Assembly (NCBI RefSeq): GCF_037055355.1
Contig: NZ_CP146350.1
Coordinates: forward strand, 6,409,001 to 6,473,000
Length of the DNA stretch: 64,000 nt
Source of the DNA: Streptomyces sp. DG1A-41
Lineage (GTDB): Bacteria > Actinomycetota > Actinomycetes > Streptomycetales > Streptomycetaceae
Reading direction: 5' to 3'
In this document: piece after piece, positions 15,950 to 26,042 of the stretch
How the letters are laid out: every line of letters begins with the position of its first letter
Position numbering within the stretch: the stretch's first letter is position 1
Notes under the pieces: generated by a model
The model's database searches: none
What the model was told of the DNA's origin: nothing
The model's input: the letters and a program-made list of their open reading frames with translations, nothing else
Position numbers and translations under genes: made by a program

Positions 15950-17658
15950 CGCAGCGCCCTGTTCACCGCGGACAGCACCGCCCGGACCGAGGCGCCCAGG
16001 GCCGAGGAGTCCCGGCCCGCGCCCCAGCACGTCCTGCCGCCGACACGGCACTCCGCGAAGGCGTTCGTGCCCTCGTCGCCGCTCTGCTCGCAGAAGTCGA
16101 GCACGTCCACGGTGATCCCGGCGCCGGCCAGCGCGTCGACGAACGCGGAGACCGGGCCGCCGCCGGTGCCCTCGTAGTCGCCGGTGCGGTCGGCGGTCCG
16201 CAGCGTGCACACGAAGCGGTGGCCGCCGGTCTCGTCGCGGTGCACGGACCAGGCCTCCAGCGCCACCTCCCCGTCCTCCACCACGTACGTCGCCCGGAAC
16301 AGCGCGTACAGCTCCTTCGCCGTCATCTCCCGCCCGCTGTCGTCCGTCGCCTCCTGCACGGCCCGGGAGAAGTCCGGCCGCATGCGCGCGGGGATGTCGA
16401 CGCCGTGACGGGTGCGCAGCAGGTAGGCCGTGCCGCCCTTGCCCGACTGCGAGTTCACGCGGATCACCGCCTCGTAGGAGCGGCCTACGTCGGCCGGGTC
16501 GATCGGCAGGTACGGCACCGACCAGGGCGCCTGCCGCTCGGGCACGCCCAGTTCCCGGGCCCGCTCGGCGTGCCGGGCCAGACCCTTGCTGATCGCGTCC
16601 TGGTGGGTGCCCGAGAAGGCGGTGTGGACGAGATCCCCGGCGTACGGGTGGCGCGGGTGCACGGGCAGCCGGTTGCAGTGCTCGACCGTCTCCCGGACGG
16701 TGTCGATGTCCCTCAAGTCGATCATCGGGTCGACGCCCTGGGCGTACAGGTTGAGCGCCAGGGTCACCAGGTCGACGTTGCCGGTGCGCTCGCCGTTGCC
16801 GAACAGACAGCCCTCGACGCGCTGGGCACCGGCCAGTACGGCCAGTTCGGCGCAGGCGACGCCGGTGCCGCGGTCGTTGTGCGGGTGTACGGAGAGGATC
16901 ACGCTGTCGCGGCGGGCCAGATGGCGGTGCGCGTACTCGATCTGGTCGGCGTAGACGTTCGGTGTCGCGATCTCCACGGTCGCCGGGAGGTTGTGGGTGA
17001 CCGGCCGGTCCGGGCTCGCGTCCCACAGCCCGGTCAGCCCGTCGCACAGTTCCAGGACGAAGTCCGGCTCGGTCAGGTTGAAGGTCTCCGGGGAGAACTG
17101 GAAGCGGACGTACGAGGCCCGGTCCGCCCGGCGGGCCATGTGCTCGGCGGCCTCCCGCACGGTCCGCCACACCGCGGCCCGGTCCCGCCCCAGGACGACG
17201 TCCCGCCACACCGGCGAGGTCGCGATGTACAGATGCACGACGGCCCTCGGCAGCCCCTCGATCGCCTCGAAAGTGCGGTCGATCAGGTCCCGGCGGGCCG
17301 GGGTGAACACGACGGGCGTGACATCGTCCGGTACGGCGCCGGAGGTCACCAGATGCCGTACGAAGTCGAAGTCGGTGCGGCTCGCCGAGGGGTAGCCGAC
17401 CTCGATCTCCTTGAAGCCCATGCCGGTCAGCAGGTCGAAGAAGCGGCGTTTGCGGGGCGTGTCCATCGGCTCGGCCAGGGCCTGGTTGCCGTCGCGCAGG
17501 TCGACGGGGACCCAGAGGGGAGCGCGCTCGATACGGGCGGCGGGCCAGTCGCGGCCGGCGGCGGGGACGCGGACCCGGTCCTGGAAGGGGCGGTATCGGT
17601 GGAACGGCATGGGGCCCGGGCGCTGGGGGTTCCAGACCGGGGCAGGGATGGTGGTCAT
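15946..17658 (-). CDS. leuA: 2-isopropylmalate synthase
   Basis: A 570-residue enzyme that condenses acetyl-CoA with 2-oxoisovalerate, the first committed step of leucine biosynthesis. Barrel motifs are present: DLRDGNQAL (Arg-Asp at the active site), the metal-binding HPHNDRGTG and [11 protein letters not shown]. The C-terminal ~130 residues ([13 protein letters not shown]... [12 protein letters not shown]) form the regulatory domain where leucine feedback binds. Length fits the long LeuA2-type enzyme of actinobacteria. The start MTTIPAPVW at 17658 is preferred over longer frames that would enter the attenuator. It overlaps the downstream ABC ATPase gene. Confidence 0.95.
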   Translation of the reverse strand: MTTIPAPVWNPQRPGPMPFHRYRPFQDRVRVPAAGRDWPAARIERAPLWVPVDLRDGNQALAEPMDTPRKRRFFDLLTGMGFKEIEVGYPSASRTDFDFVRHLVTSGAVPDDVTPVVFTPARRDLIDRTFEAIEGLPRAVVHLYIATSPVWRDVVLGRDRAAVWRTVREAAEHMARRADRASYVRFQFSPETFNLTEPDFVLELCDGLTGLWDASPDRPVTHNLPATVEIATPNVYADQIEYAHRHLARRDSVILSVHPHNDRGTGVACAELAVLAGAQRVEGCLFGNGERTGNVDLVTLALNLYAQGVDPMIDLRDIDTVRETVEHCNRLPVHPRHPYAGDLVHTAFSGTHQDAISKGLARHAERARELGVPERQAPWSVPYLPIDPADVGRSYEAVIRVNSQSGKGGTAYLLRTRHGVDIPARMRPDFSRAVQEATDDSGREMTAKELYALFRATYVVEDGEVALEAWSVHRDETGGHRFVCTLRTADRTGDYEGTGGGPVSAFVDALAGAGITVDVLDFCEQSGDEGTNAFAECRVGGRTCWGAGRDSSALGASVRAVLSAVNRALR

Positions 17659-17710
17659 CGTCGGCTGTGGCCTTTCGGCTCGGTCGGACGGTGACCGGCA
17701 GCACGGCAAC

Positions 17711-17748
17711 CCGCGGCGGGGTGCCGGTCGCGTCAGGCCCCGCCGCGG
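17711..17748 (-). terminator. leuA attenuator hairpin
   Basis: Perfect 11-bp stem: CCCCGCCGCGG/CCGCGGCGGGG between 17738-17748 and 17711-17721, 53 nt upstream of the leuA ATG. The first arm lies within the last codons of the leucine leader peptide, so a ribosome stalled on the four Leu codons would cover it and keep the stem from forming. No separate antiterminator is needed. There is no U-run, which is common for Streptomyces terminators. Confidence 0.75.
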
Positions 17749-17780
17749 CAGCCGAGAAGAAGGAGACCGCGGAACGTCAT
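17733..17780 (-). CDS. Leucine leader peptide (leuA attenuator)
   Basis: A 15-residue open frame, [15 protein letters not shown], starting with ATG at 17780 and ending in TGA, upstream of leuA on the same strand. Four consecutive Leu codons (CTC CTT CTT CTC) are a classic attenuation sensor: low charged Leu-tRNA stalls the ribosome there. Its ATG is only about 7 nt after a -10 element, so the mRNA is probably leaderless. The opposite strand of this ATG is also the ATG of a longer, less likely start for the divergent regulator. Confidence 0.8.
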   Translation of the reverse strand: MTFRGLLLLGCRGGA

Positions 17781-17787
17781 GCGCAGT

Positions 17788-17817
17788 ACGCTAACCACCA
17801 CTCAGGTCCTCAGACAA
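17788..17817 (-). promoter_or_regulatory. leuA promoter
   Basis: -35 TTGTCT (17817-17812), 18-nt spacer, -10 TAGCGT (17793-17788). The leader-peptide ATG begins 7 nt beyond the -10, where a transcript would start. The -35 overlaps one copy of the 13-bp direct repeat. Confidence 0.6.
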
Positions 17818-17845
17818 GTGGAATCCCTCTACTCCTCAGACAAGT
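17807..17845. promoter_or_regulatory. 13-bp direct repeat, probable GntR operator
   Basis: TCCTCAGACAAGT occurs twice, at 17807-17819 and 17833-17845, 26 bp apart (two and a half helical turns). The first copy covers the leuA -35 and the second lies just upstream of the divergent GntR gene. Position suggests joint control of both; binding is inferred, not shown. Confidence 0.55.
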
Positions 17846-17856
17846 TGGTGAACCTC

Positions 17857-18537
17857 ATGCCGCTCGGTGCCGTCCGCCCCAGCCCCCTGGTCGAGCAGGC
17901 CGCCGCCCGGCTGCGCGAACAGATCGCCGGCGGCGACTGGCCGGTCGGCACCCGGCTGCCCGGCGAGACCACACTGGCGAAGGAACTGGGCGTGGGCCGC
18001 TCCACCGTCCGCGAGGCGCTGCGCGCGCTCGCCGGAGCCGGGCTGGTCCAACCCCGCCAGGGCGCCGGTGTCTTCGTCATCGCGACCGAGCCGGTCGAGG
18101 ACTGGCCGACACGTCTGCGCCGGGCCGCCGTGACCGACGTCTACGAGGTCCGGATGGCGGTCGAGGTGCACGCCGCCCGGCTCGCCGCGCGCCGCCGCAC
18201 CCCCGAGGACGTCATGGCGCTCCGGGCCGCTCTGGAGGGCCGCCGCGCCGCCGGCACGGCCGACGACGCCGCCTTCGTCGACGCGGACATCGCCTTCCAC
18301 GCCGCAGTGGTCGCCGCCGCCCACAACCCGGTCCTCGCCGACCTGTTCGCCGAGTTCAGTCCCGTCCTGCGCGAAGGCCTGATCGAGCTCCTGTCCCTGA
18401 CCGGCCTGCGCGCCGACGACCCGGACACCGGCGACGAGGCGCACGAGGCACTCGTACGGGCGGTGGCGGACGGGGATGCGGAGGGGGCGGCGGAGGTGCT
18501 GCGGGGGGAACTGGAGGATCCGTTCGCTCAGTCCTAG
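17857..18537 (+). CDS. GntR/FadR-family transcriptional regulator
   Basis: About 226 residues. The N-terminal winged helix-turn-helix (VEQAAARLREQIAGGDWPVG... LAKELGVGRSTVREALRALA) is clear, and the C-terminal all-helical FCD domain has the metal-binding pattern Asp/His (FVDADIAFHAAVVAAAHNP). FadR-subfamily members bind small organic acids or metals. The ATG at 17857 is used because the longer frame (17779) would run through the operator repeats and the leuA promoter. It is divergent from leuA, separated only by those repeats, so control of leuA and of itself is plausible. Intact, unlike the nearby MerR gene. Confidence 0.88.
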   Translation: MPLGAVRPSPLVEQAAARLREQIAGGDWPVGTRLPGETTLAKELGVGRSTVREALRALAGAGLVQPRQGAGVFVIATEPVEDWPTRLRRAAVTDVYEVRMAVEVHAARLAARRRTPEDVMALRAALEGRRAAGTADDAAFVDADIAFHAAVVAAAHNPVLADLFAEFSPVLREGLIELLSLTGLRADDPDTGDEAHEALVRAVADGDAEGAAEVLRGELEDPFAQS

Positions 18538-18623
18538 GTGTGCGTCTGCGGTGCAGCGGGGCCTGAGGCTGCCGGGTGTCTCTGCGTCTGAGGTGCGAGA
18601 CCAACGCGAGGCCCGTGCGCAGC

Positions 18624-19181
18624 TCAGGCGTCCGCCGCCCACTTCCGCAGCGCCGCCTTGCTCTCGAAGTCCGCCACGTTCTTGTCCAGCGGGTCGTCGG
18701 TGTACTGGTGGAAGCGCCACCTGGCCTTGATGCGGGGCTTGCCCGCGCTGACGTAGTCGGCTATCCACAGGGCGTCGCCCGCGTAGGACGTCGTGTCGTG
18801 GTTGAGCCAGAAGTTCCGGTTGCAGTAGAGCACCACCTGGTTATCCGGCCGGAGGTCCTTCAGCTTCCGGATGAACAGGTCCTTCTCGGCGTTGCTCGCG
18901 TGTGTCCCGTTGCTGGTCGTCTCCCAGTCGACGGCGAGGATGTCGCCCGGCCGGTCCGGGGCCTTGGCGACGAAGTACTGGGCCTGGGCGGTGAGGTTGC
19001 CGGGCCAGAGGAAGTGGTAGAAGCCGACCACCAGGCCGGCGTCGCGGGCCCGCTTCGTCTGGGCCGCGAGTTTCGGGTTGACGTACGAACGGCCCTCCGT
19101 CGCCTTGACGATGACGAAGGAGAGGCCGTCGGTGTCGTAGGAGGAGGACTGGTAGGCGCTCACGTCTATGCCGCGCAGCAT
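18624..19181 (-). CDS. GH25-type muramidase domain protein
   Basis: A 185-residue single GH25 domain. It has the family start GIDVSAYQ (Asp6), the central motif AVDWETT (Asp85 and Glu87, the catalytic pair in GH25 lysozymes) and WIADYVSAGKP, with a closing FHQYTDD. It would cut the MurNAc-GlcNAc bond in peptidoglycan. No signal peptide is present, so it is either exported another way, released on lysis, or acts inside. ATG behind GGGAG. It is divergent from the decayed cassette that starts near 19.26 kb. Confidence 0.9.
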   Translation of the reverse strand: MLRGIDVSAYQSSSYDTDGLSFVIVKATEGRSYVNPKLAAQTKRARDAGLVVGFYHFLWPGNLTAQAQYFVAKAPDRPGDILAVDWETTSNGTHASNAEKDLFIRKLKDLRPDNQVVLYCNRNFWLNHDTTSYAGDALWIADYVSAGKPRIKARWRFHQYTDDPLDKNVADFESKAALRKWAADA

Positions 19182-19270
19182 GGGCTCTCCCTGAAGTGCC
19201 GGTGGGAAAGGGGGAGTTGGTGTCTACCACCATGACACGGGCTGCTGTGGATTGACGTGGAAATGTCAAC

Positions 19271-19631
19271 TTGGCCGCCGCCGGGGAGGCCACCGCATCC
19301 GACATCAGCATGTCCCGCGGACCGCGCGACACCCTTCGGCTCAGCCTGCTGCTGGCCGAGGGCAGCGTCGAACCCGGGCACTGGAAGACCAGCGAGTACT
19401 ACTGCTGCGTCGTGCCCCGGCGAGGACTTCCGCCGCCGGCTCGCCGACGCCGGAGCCGCCGCCGAGGTGCCCCAGGTGGTGCGCGCCATCGCGGCCCGCA
19501 TGCGCTGGAACGGCTGGCACTTCATGCCGCACGCCGCCGGTGTCACGGACGACGCGAGCCTTGCCGAGCGCGACTGGTTCTTCGCTCCCTCCATGCCCGA
19601 CATGACGGAATGGACCTCACACCACCATTAG
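19271..19631 (+). pseudogene. Unknown protein, frameshifted; first member of ATP-grasp cassette
   Basis: Two frames carry the halves of one protein. The first reads MSRGPRDTLRLSLLLAEGSV then EPGHWKTSEYYCCVVP. After a shift near 19420 the next frame reads GEDFRRRLADAGAAAEVP, then MRWNGWHFMPHAAGV and a Trp/Phe-rich end (ERDWFFAPSMPDMTEW). The original was about 100-120 residues. I do not recognise the family. The start is unclear (TTG 19271 or ATG 19310). It lies 6 nt before the next gene and in the same direction as the ATP-grasp gene, suggesting one transcript. Confidence 0.45.
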
Positions 19632-19637
19632 GGACAT

Positions 19638-19949
19638 GTGGCCAACGGCGTACGGCTCGCCATCCGCGTCCCCTTCGGCATCACCCGGGCCGGCGCCCAC
19701 CGGCCCGGCGTGCACGACCTGCGGCTGATGCGCAGCGAGGGCGACGTCCACGGCCCGCGCGAACTGCGCGCGGCGATCGCGATGGGCGAGATCCTGCGCG
19801 GCCTCTACCAGGACCGCGCCCTCCGGCTGGAGAAACGAGCGGAGACCGCCGTGGTCGGCGACTTCACCAACGCCTGGTACCAGCATCGCTACGGTACGGA
19901 GGCCCTCCAAGGCGCGCAGGCCACGACGGCGAACGAGAACGGTGTCTGA
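19638..19949 (+). CDS. Unknown 103-residue protein in ATP-grasp cassette
   Basis: GTG start behind TAGGGA. The protein is mixed alpha/beta, soluble, and has the distinctive stretches RLAIRVPFGITRAGAHRPGV and AVVGDFTNAWYQHRYG. No signal peptide, membrane segment or known motif is seen and I do not recognise the family. Its stop overlaps the start of the ATP-grasp gene (19942-19949), so the two were translated together. A function as a small accessory protein to the ligase is only an inference. Confidence 0.6.
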   Translation: MANGVRLAIRVPFGITRAGAHRPGVHDLRLMRSEGDVHGPRELRAAIAMGEILRGLYQDRALRLEKRAETAVVGDFTNAWYQHRYGTEALQGAQATTANENGV

Positions 19950-21170
19950 CCAGATGACGACAGCACACACCCCCGCGGTGAACCCGACGGCAGCGGACGA
20001 CGGCGGCGAGGCCGGGAGCAGCACGGTGCTCTACCTCGGCCTGCGGCGCTCCCCCCTGGAATGGCGCGCCGAACTCGACGCCGCCGCCGCACGGGGACTC
20101 GGCGTCCACGTCGCGTCCGACGCCGACGTCTCCCACACCGGGCTGCCCGACCACCGGCGCGGCTCCTTCGACCGCGGCTCCTCGCTCGCGGAGCAGGCCG
20201 CTCAGGCCTCCCCGGACCAGGCCCCCGTCGCGGTCGTCTGCTGGGGCGACAAGTACGTCGGCCTCACCGCGCTGCTCGCCGAGCGGTTCGGGGTGCGCGG
20301 CATCGGTACCGACGCCGCGGCCGTCACCACCGACAAGGCGGCCCAGCGCTGGGCCATGGAGCCGTACGGGCTCAACCCGCCCTGGCGGGCGGGCCGGACG
20401 CTCGACGACCTGCGGGCCGTCGCCTCGGAGCTCGTCGCCGCCGCAGGCCTCTGGTGTTCAAGCCCGCCCACTGCTCCGGCGGCCGCGGCATGGCGCTGAT
20501 CACCCAGGACACCGGCCTGGACGAGGTGTTCGCGCTCACGGCCGCCGACTACGCAGGGACCAGCGACTTCCTCGTCGAGGACTACGTCGACGGCTCCGAG
20601 CACTCCGTCTCCGGTGTCGTCGCCGACGGCACGGTGCGGATCCTCGGCGTCACCGACAAGAGCGTCGACGGGCCGTTGTCCCCGTCGTGGGCCACGGCCG
20701 TCCCCTCCGCCCTGGCGGACACGCAGGTCAAGGGCCTGATGCGGGCCGCCGAGCAGGCCGTGCTCGCCGTCGGCCTCGGGACCGGGGGGTTCCACGTCGA
20801 CCTGCGGCTCGGCTCCGCGGGCCCCGTCGTCCTGGAGGTGGGCGGACGGCTCGGCGGGGACCTGATCAACTCCCACCTCATCCCGTACGCGCACCAGGGG
20901 GCCGTCCGCCCCTACGAGGCGCTGCTGGCCCTGCTCACCGACGGGGAGCTGCCCGGCGAGACCCCCGAGCCGGGCCGCGGCGCGGCCATGGTGCTGTTGC
21001 CCAAGGACGGGCGCCCGGCAGCCGAGGCGGCCGTGGCCGCGCTCGCCCACCCGCGGGTCGTCCTCGCCGAGGACTGGCCCGGTACGGACACCGTCGTGGC
21101 GATCGTCGTCACCGAGGACCCGGCCGATCTGCCCGCGGCCGTTGCGGACGTCCGCGAGTCGGCCCGGTGA
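19942..21170 (+). pseudogene. ATP-grasp ligase, frameshifted (amino-acid ligase-like)
   Basis: About 409 residues across two frames. The first frame gives the pre-ATP-grasp domain (VLYLGLRRSPLEW... VVCWGDKYVGLTALLAERFG, then GTDAAAVTTDKAAQRWAM). Near 20452 one base is lost, and the next frame continues LVFKPAHCSGGRGMALI (ATP-binding Lys and Gly loop), VEDYVDGSEHSVSGVV, VDLRLG and VLEVGGRLGGDL (metal-binding Glu/Asn-type residues), then a C-terminal lid domain. The order matches YwfE/BacD-like L-amino-acid ligases and carboxylate-amine ligases. With the frameshift no active enzyme is made; a sequencing indel is the alternative. Confidence 0.75.
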
Positions 21171-21290
21171 CCGCCGGCCCCGCAACCGCGCCCGGCCTTC
21201 GAAGAGCTGACGCGCCTCACCGGCACGGGTGATGACAGCTTCTTCCGCCACGACCGCGGCGACCGCTGCCCGGCGCCGCGCGGGCCGTCA
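21167..21290 (+). pseudogene. Truncated fourth gene of the ATP-grasp cassette
   Basis: A GTG at 21167 overlaps the ATP-grasp stop (GTGA) and begins VTAGPATAPG. After a likely shift another frame gives EELTRLTGTGDDSFFRHDRG. Coding then ends where the convergent sdaA gene finishes. This looks like the first ~35 codons of a coupled gene whose remainder has been deleted. I cannot name the family. Confidence 0.4.
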
Positions 21291-22655
21291 GCACTCGATG
21301 ATGTTGACCGCCAGCCCGCCCCGCGCCGTCTCCTTGTACTTCACCGACATGTCCGCGCCGGTGTCCTTCATCGTCTTGATGACCTTGTCCAGGGACACCT
21401 TGTGGGAGCCGTCGCCGCGCATCGCCATGCGGGCGGCGGTGACGGCCTTGACCGCCGCCATGCCGTTGCGCTCGATGCAGGGAATCTGCACGAGGCCGCC
21501 GACCGGGTCGCAGGTCAGGCCGAGGTTGTGCTCCATGCCGATCTCCGCGGCGTTCTCGACCTGTTCCGGCGAGCCGCCGAGCACCTCGGCCAGCGCGCCC
21601 GCCGCCATCGAGCAGGCGGAGCCGACCTCGCCCTGGCAGCCGACCTCGGCTCCGGAGATGGAGGCGTTCTCCTTGAAGAGCATGCCGATCGCGCCCGCGG
21701 CGAGCAGGAAGCGGACCACGCCCTCCTCGTCGGCGCCGGGCACGAAGTTGACGTAGTAGTGCAGGACCGCCGGGATGATGCCGGCCGCGCCGTTCGTCGG
21801 GGCGGTGACGACCCGGCCCCCGGCCGCGTTCTCCTCGTTGACCGCCATCGCGTAGAGGGTGATCCACTCCATGGCGAGGGCCTTCGGGTCGCCCTCGGAG
21901 CGCAGCTTGCGGGCGGTGTTCGCGGCGCGGCGGCGCACCTTCAGGCCGCCCGGCAGGATGCCCTCGCGGGACATGCCGCGCGCCACGCAGGCCTCCATCA
22001 CCCGCCAGATCTCCAGCAGGCCGGCGCGGATCTCCTCCTCGGTGCGCCAGGCGCGCTCGTTCTCCAGCATCAGGGCGGAGATCGACAGCCCCGTCTCCCG
22101 GGCCATGCGCAGCAGCTCGTCGCCCGTGCGGAAGGGGTACTTCAGCATGGTGTCGTCGAGCTTGATGCGGTCCGCGCCGACCGCGTCCTCGTCGACGACG
22201 AAGCCGCCGCCGACCGAGTAGTACGTCTTCGTCAGCAGCTCCGCGCCCGAGGCGTCGTACGCCCACAGGGTCATGCCGTTCGCGTGGTACGGCAGGGTTT
22301 TGCGGCGGTGCAGGACCATGTCGTCGTCGAAGGAGAACTCGATCTCGTGCTCGCCCATCAGCCTCAGCCGGCCGTCGGACTTGATCGTCTCCACCCGTCC
22401 GTCGGCCGTCTCCACGTCCACCGTGCGCGGCGAGTCGCCCTCCAGGCCGAGCAGCACCGCCTTGGGCGTGCCGTGGCCGTGGCCGGTGGCGCCGAGCGAG
22501 CCGTACAGCTCGGCCCGGACCGAGACAACGGTCTCCAGCAGCTCCTCGTTGCGCAGCCGCAGGGCGAACATCCGGGCCGCGCGCATCGGGCCGACGGTGT
22601 GGGAGCTGGACGGGCCGATGCCGATCGAGAACAGGTCGAAGACCGAGATGGCCAC
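21288..22655 (-). CDS. sdaA: L-serine dehydratase, iron-sulfur type
   Basis: A 455-residue single-chain enzyme deaminating L-serine to pyruvate and ammonia. The N-terminal domain has [13 protein letters not shown]. The C-terminal catalytic domain has the [4Fe-4S] cysteines in [15 protein letters not shown] and [19 protein letters not shown]. The chain ends in Cys (VNIIEC), as in bacterial enzymes where the C-terminal tail enters the active site. GTG start behind AGGAG. It follows glyA on the same strand but a strong hairpin separates them, so it is probably expressed by read-through or its own promoter. It fits a route glycine to serine to pyruvate. Confidence 0.95.
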   Translation of the reverse strand: MAISVFDLFSIGIGPSSSHTVGPMRAARMFALRLRNEELLETVVSVRAELYGSLGATGHGHGTPKAVLLGLEGDSPRTVDVETADGRVETIKSDGRLRLMGEHEIEFSFDDDMVLHRRKTLPYHANGMTLWAYDASGAELLTKTYYSVGGGFVVDEDAVGADRIKLDDTMLKYPFRTGDELLRMARETGLSISALMLENERAWRTEEEIRAGLLEIWRVMEACVARGMSREGILPGGLKVRRRAANTARKLRSEGDPKALAMEWITLYAMAVNEENAAGGRVVTAPTNGAAGIIPAVLHYYVNFVPGADEEGVVRFLLAAGAIGMLFKENASISGAEVGCQGEVGSACSMAAGALAEVLGGSPEQVENAAEIGMEHNLGLTCDPVGGLVQIPCIERNGMAAVKAVTAARMAMRGDGSHKVSLDKVIKTMKDTGADMSVKYKETARGGLAVNIIEC

Positions 22656-22690
22656 GGAAACTCCTGACTACGGGGGTGGTGCAAGGGGGA

Positions 22691-22721
22691 GGGCGCCCCG
22701 CCCACGCGGGACGGGGCGCCC
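22691..22721 (-). terminator. Terminator after glyA
   Basis: 10-bp perfect stem GGGCGCCCCG/CGGGGCGCCC (22691-22700 and 22712-22721), 16 nt after the glyA stop and 36 nt before the sdaA start. It may attenuate sdaA relative to the gcv-glyA genes. Confidence 0.75.
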
Positions 22722-22736
22722 TGAAAGGTTTCTTCG

Positions 22737-23999
<1,263 letters not shown>

Positions 24000-24013
24000 A
24001 CGGCTACGACTCC

Positions 24014-24391
24014 TCAGCCGGCGGAGAACGCGGTGTACTCGTCGGCGGAGAGCAGGTCGCCCGGCTCCTCCGCGACCCGCACCTTGAACAGCCAGCCGCC
24101 CTCGAAGGGGGCCGAGTTCACCAGCGACGGGTCGTTCACGACGTCCTCGTTGACCTCGGTGACCTCACCGGAGACGGGGGAGTAGAGGTCGGACACCGAC
24201 TTGGTCGACTCCAGCTCACCGCAGGTCTCGCCCGCGGACACCGTGTCGCCGACCTCGGGGAGCTGGACGAAGACCACGTCGCCGAGCGCGTTGGCCGCGT
24301 GCTCCGTGATGCCGACCGTCGAGACGCCGTCCTCGGCGGCCGACAGCCACTCGTGCTCCTTGCTGTAACGCAGCTGCTGGGGGTTGCTCAT
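24014..24391 (-). CDS. gcvH: Glycine cleavage system H protein
   Basis: A 125-residue lipoyl carrier. The lipoylated lysine is Lys64 in [18 protein letters not shown], the standard site. H protein shuttles the aminomethyl group from P protein to GcvT and then to L protein. Neither gcvP nor lpd is in the window, so P and L must be encoded elsewhere. ATG behind AGGAGAA. It sits 103 nt after gcvT and 14 nt before glyA, all under the glycine riboswitch. Confidence 0.97.
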   Translation of the reverse strand: MSNPQQLRYSKEHEWLSAAEDGVSTVGITEHAANALGDVVFVQLPEVGDTVSAGETCGELESTKSVSDLYSPVSGEVTEVNEDVVNDPSLVNSAPFEGGWLFKVRVAEEPGDLLSADEYTAFSAG

Positions 24392-24494
24392 GGCCTGGAT
24401 TCTCCTGTACGCGCGGGAGTGCTGTGGAAGGGGGACTGCTGGTGAGCTGCGACGACGGACGAGCAGGGTCGCTGCCGCGGCCCTTGGCCAGTGT

Positions 24495-25616
24495 CTACTT
24501 CTGGCGCTTGTAGAACGGCAGCGCCACGACCTCGTACGGCTCGTGACTGCCCCGGATGTCCACGCCTACGCCGGGCGTGCCGGGCGCGGCGTGCGCGGGG
24601 TCGACATAGGCCATGGCGATCGGCTTGCCGAGCGTGGGGGAGGGGGCACCGGAGGTGACCTCGCCGATCACCTCGCCGCCGGCGACGACCGCGTACCCGG
24701 CGCGCGGGACCCGGCGGCCCTCGGCGACCAGGCCGACCAGCACGCGGGGCGGGTTCCGCTCGGCGCGGGCGGCGGCCTCCCGCAGGGCCTCGCGCCCCAC
24801 GAAGTCGCCCTCCTTCTCGAACTTCACCACCCGGCCGAGCCCCGCGTCGAAGGGCGTCAGGGACGTGCTCAGCTCGTGCCCGTACAGCGGCATGCCCGCC
24901 TCCAGGCGCAGCGTGTCGCGGCAGGACAGCCCGCACGGGACCAGGCCGGCACCCTCGCCCGCCTTGGTCAGGGCCTGCCACAGCTCGACCGCGTGCTCCG
25001 GCTTCACGAACAGCTCGAAGCCGTCCTCGCCGGTGTAGCCGGTCCGGGCGATCAGGGCCGGAACCCCCGCGACCGTGCCGGGCAGACCGGCGTAGTACTT
25101 CAGGCCGTCGAGGTCGGCGTCGGTCAGGGACTTCAGGATCCCCGGGGACTGAGGCCCCTGTACGGCGATCAGCGCGTAGGCGTCCCGGTCGTCGCGCACC
25201 TCGGCGTCGAAGCCCGCGGAACGTTCCGCCAGGGCGTCCAGCACGACCTGCGCGTTGGAGGCGTTGGCGACGACCATGTACTCGGTCTCGGCGAGCCGGT
25301 AGACGATCAGGTCGTCGAGGATGCCGCCGTCGGCCCGGCAGATCATGGTGTAGCGGGCGCGGCCGGGCTTGACGCCGCCGATGTTGCCCACCAGGGCGTA
25401 GTCCAGGAGGGCGGCGGCCTGCGGACCGGTGACGGTGATCTCACCCATGTGGGAGAGGTCGAAGAGCCCGGCCTTCGCGCGCACGGCGTTGTGCTCGTCG
25501 CGCTCGGAGCCGTAGCGCAGGGGCATGTCCCAGCCGGCGAAGTCGGTCATCGTCGCGCCGAGCGAACGATGCAGGGCATCGAGCGCGGTGTGGCGGAGTT
25601 CTCCTGTACTGCTCAC
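24495..25616 (-). CDS. gcvT: Glycine cleavage system T protein (aminomethyltransferase)
   Basis: A 373-residue folate-dependent enzyme releasing ammonia and passing the one-carbon unit to tetrahydrofolate. It has the N-terminal GcvT domain with [12 protein letters not shown] and [12 protein letters not shown], the catalytic-site stretch [14 protein letters not shown], and the C-terminal beta-barrel (DFVGREALR). GTG at 25616 ([16 protein letters not shown]) is preferred to a longer frame because GGGAG precedes it. It is the first gene after the glycine riboswitch, which ends about 40 nt upstream. Confidence 0.96.
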   Translation of the reverse strand: MSSTGELRHTALDALHRSLGATMTDFAGWDMPLRYGSERDEHNAVRAKAGLFDLSHMGEITVTGPQAAALLDYALVGNIGGVKPGRARYTMICRADGGILDDLIVYRLAETEYMVVANASNAQVVLDALAERSAGFDAEVRDDRDAYALIAVQGPQSPGILKSLTDADLDGLKYYAGLPGTVAGVPALIARTGYTGEDGFELFVKPEHAVELWQALTKAGEGAGLVPCGLSCRDTLRLEAGMPLYGHELSTSLTPFDAGLGRVVKFEKEGDFVGREALREAAARAERNPPRVLVGLVAEGRRVPRAGYAVVAGGEVIGEVTSGAPSPTLGKPIAMAYVDPAHAAPGTPGVGVDIRGSHEPYEVVALPFYKRQK

Positions 25617-25654
25617 GGTCGGTCGTCTCCCAAGGCAATGACGGGCGAGGTCGT

Positions 25655-25857
25655 TCCTCCCCATCTGTCATCGGAACCTGAGAGGTTCGCCATGACCACA
25701 CAGGACATGGCTTGCACCTTGGGTGGGACCACCGAGGTGGCGGCCCGCTTTTCAGATGTGCCTCGCCCGCGCGGTAACGGGGCCTGAGAGATTCAAGGGA
25801 GGGACTTGCTCCTTCGGCGCCCCAGCGTCAGCGGTGCTGGGAACTCTCCCGCGCGGA
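25655..25857 (-). ncRNA. Tandem glycine riboswitch upstream of gcvT
   Basis: Read on the minus strand, aptamer 1 has GGGAGAGTTCC, GGCGCCGAAGGAGCAAGT and AATCTCTCAGGC. After a short linker aptamer 2 has TCTGAAAAGCGGGCC, CACCCAAGGTGCAAG and AACCTCTCAGGTTCC. The conserved GAAGGAGCAA-type loop, the two CTCTCAGG helices and the tandem order are diagnostic of cooperative glycine sensors. Glycine binding should turn on the downstream gcvT-gcvH-glyA genes. No clear terminator follows aptamer 2, so control may be at translation or Rho level. Confidence 0.93.
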
Positions 25858-26042
25858 TTCAAACGGCCGGTATGCAGTTGGCGCGCACATCATTGCACGC
25901 ATCGTCGAGGGGTGGCAGGGGGACCACCTTGTAGCAGGCCTGTTGCGGGAAGAGGACTAAATCCAGAGGCATCGGGCATTACCTTCTCTTTACACTCAGC
26001 GGGGATGGGACTCCGTACCTGGCCCCAGGGGAGGACATCACG

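Noticed and set aside
17779..17856. Longer start for the GntR regulator
   Set aside because: It would translate through both 13-bp repeats and the leuA promoter and adds no domain.
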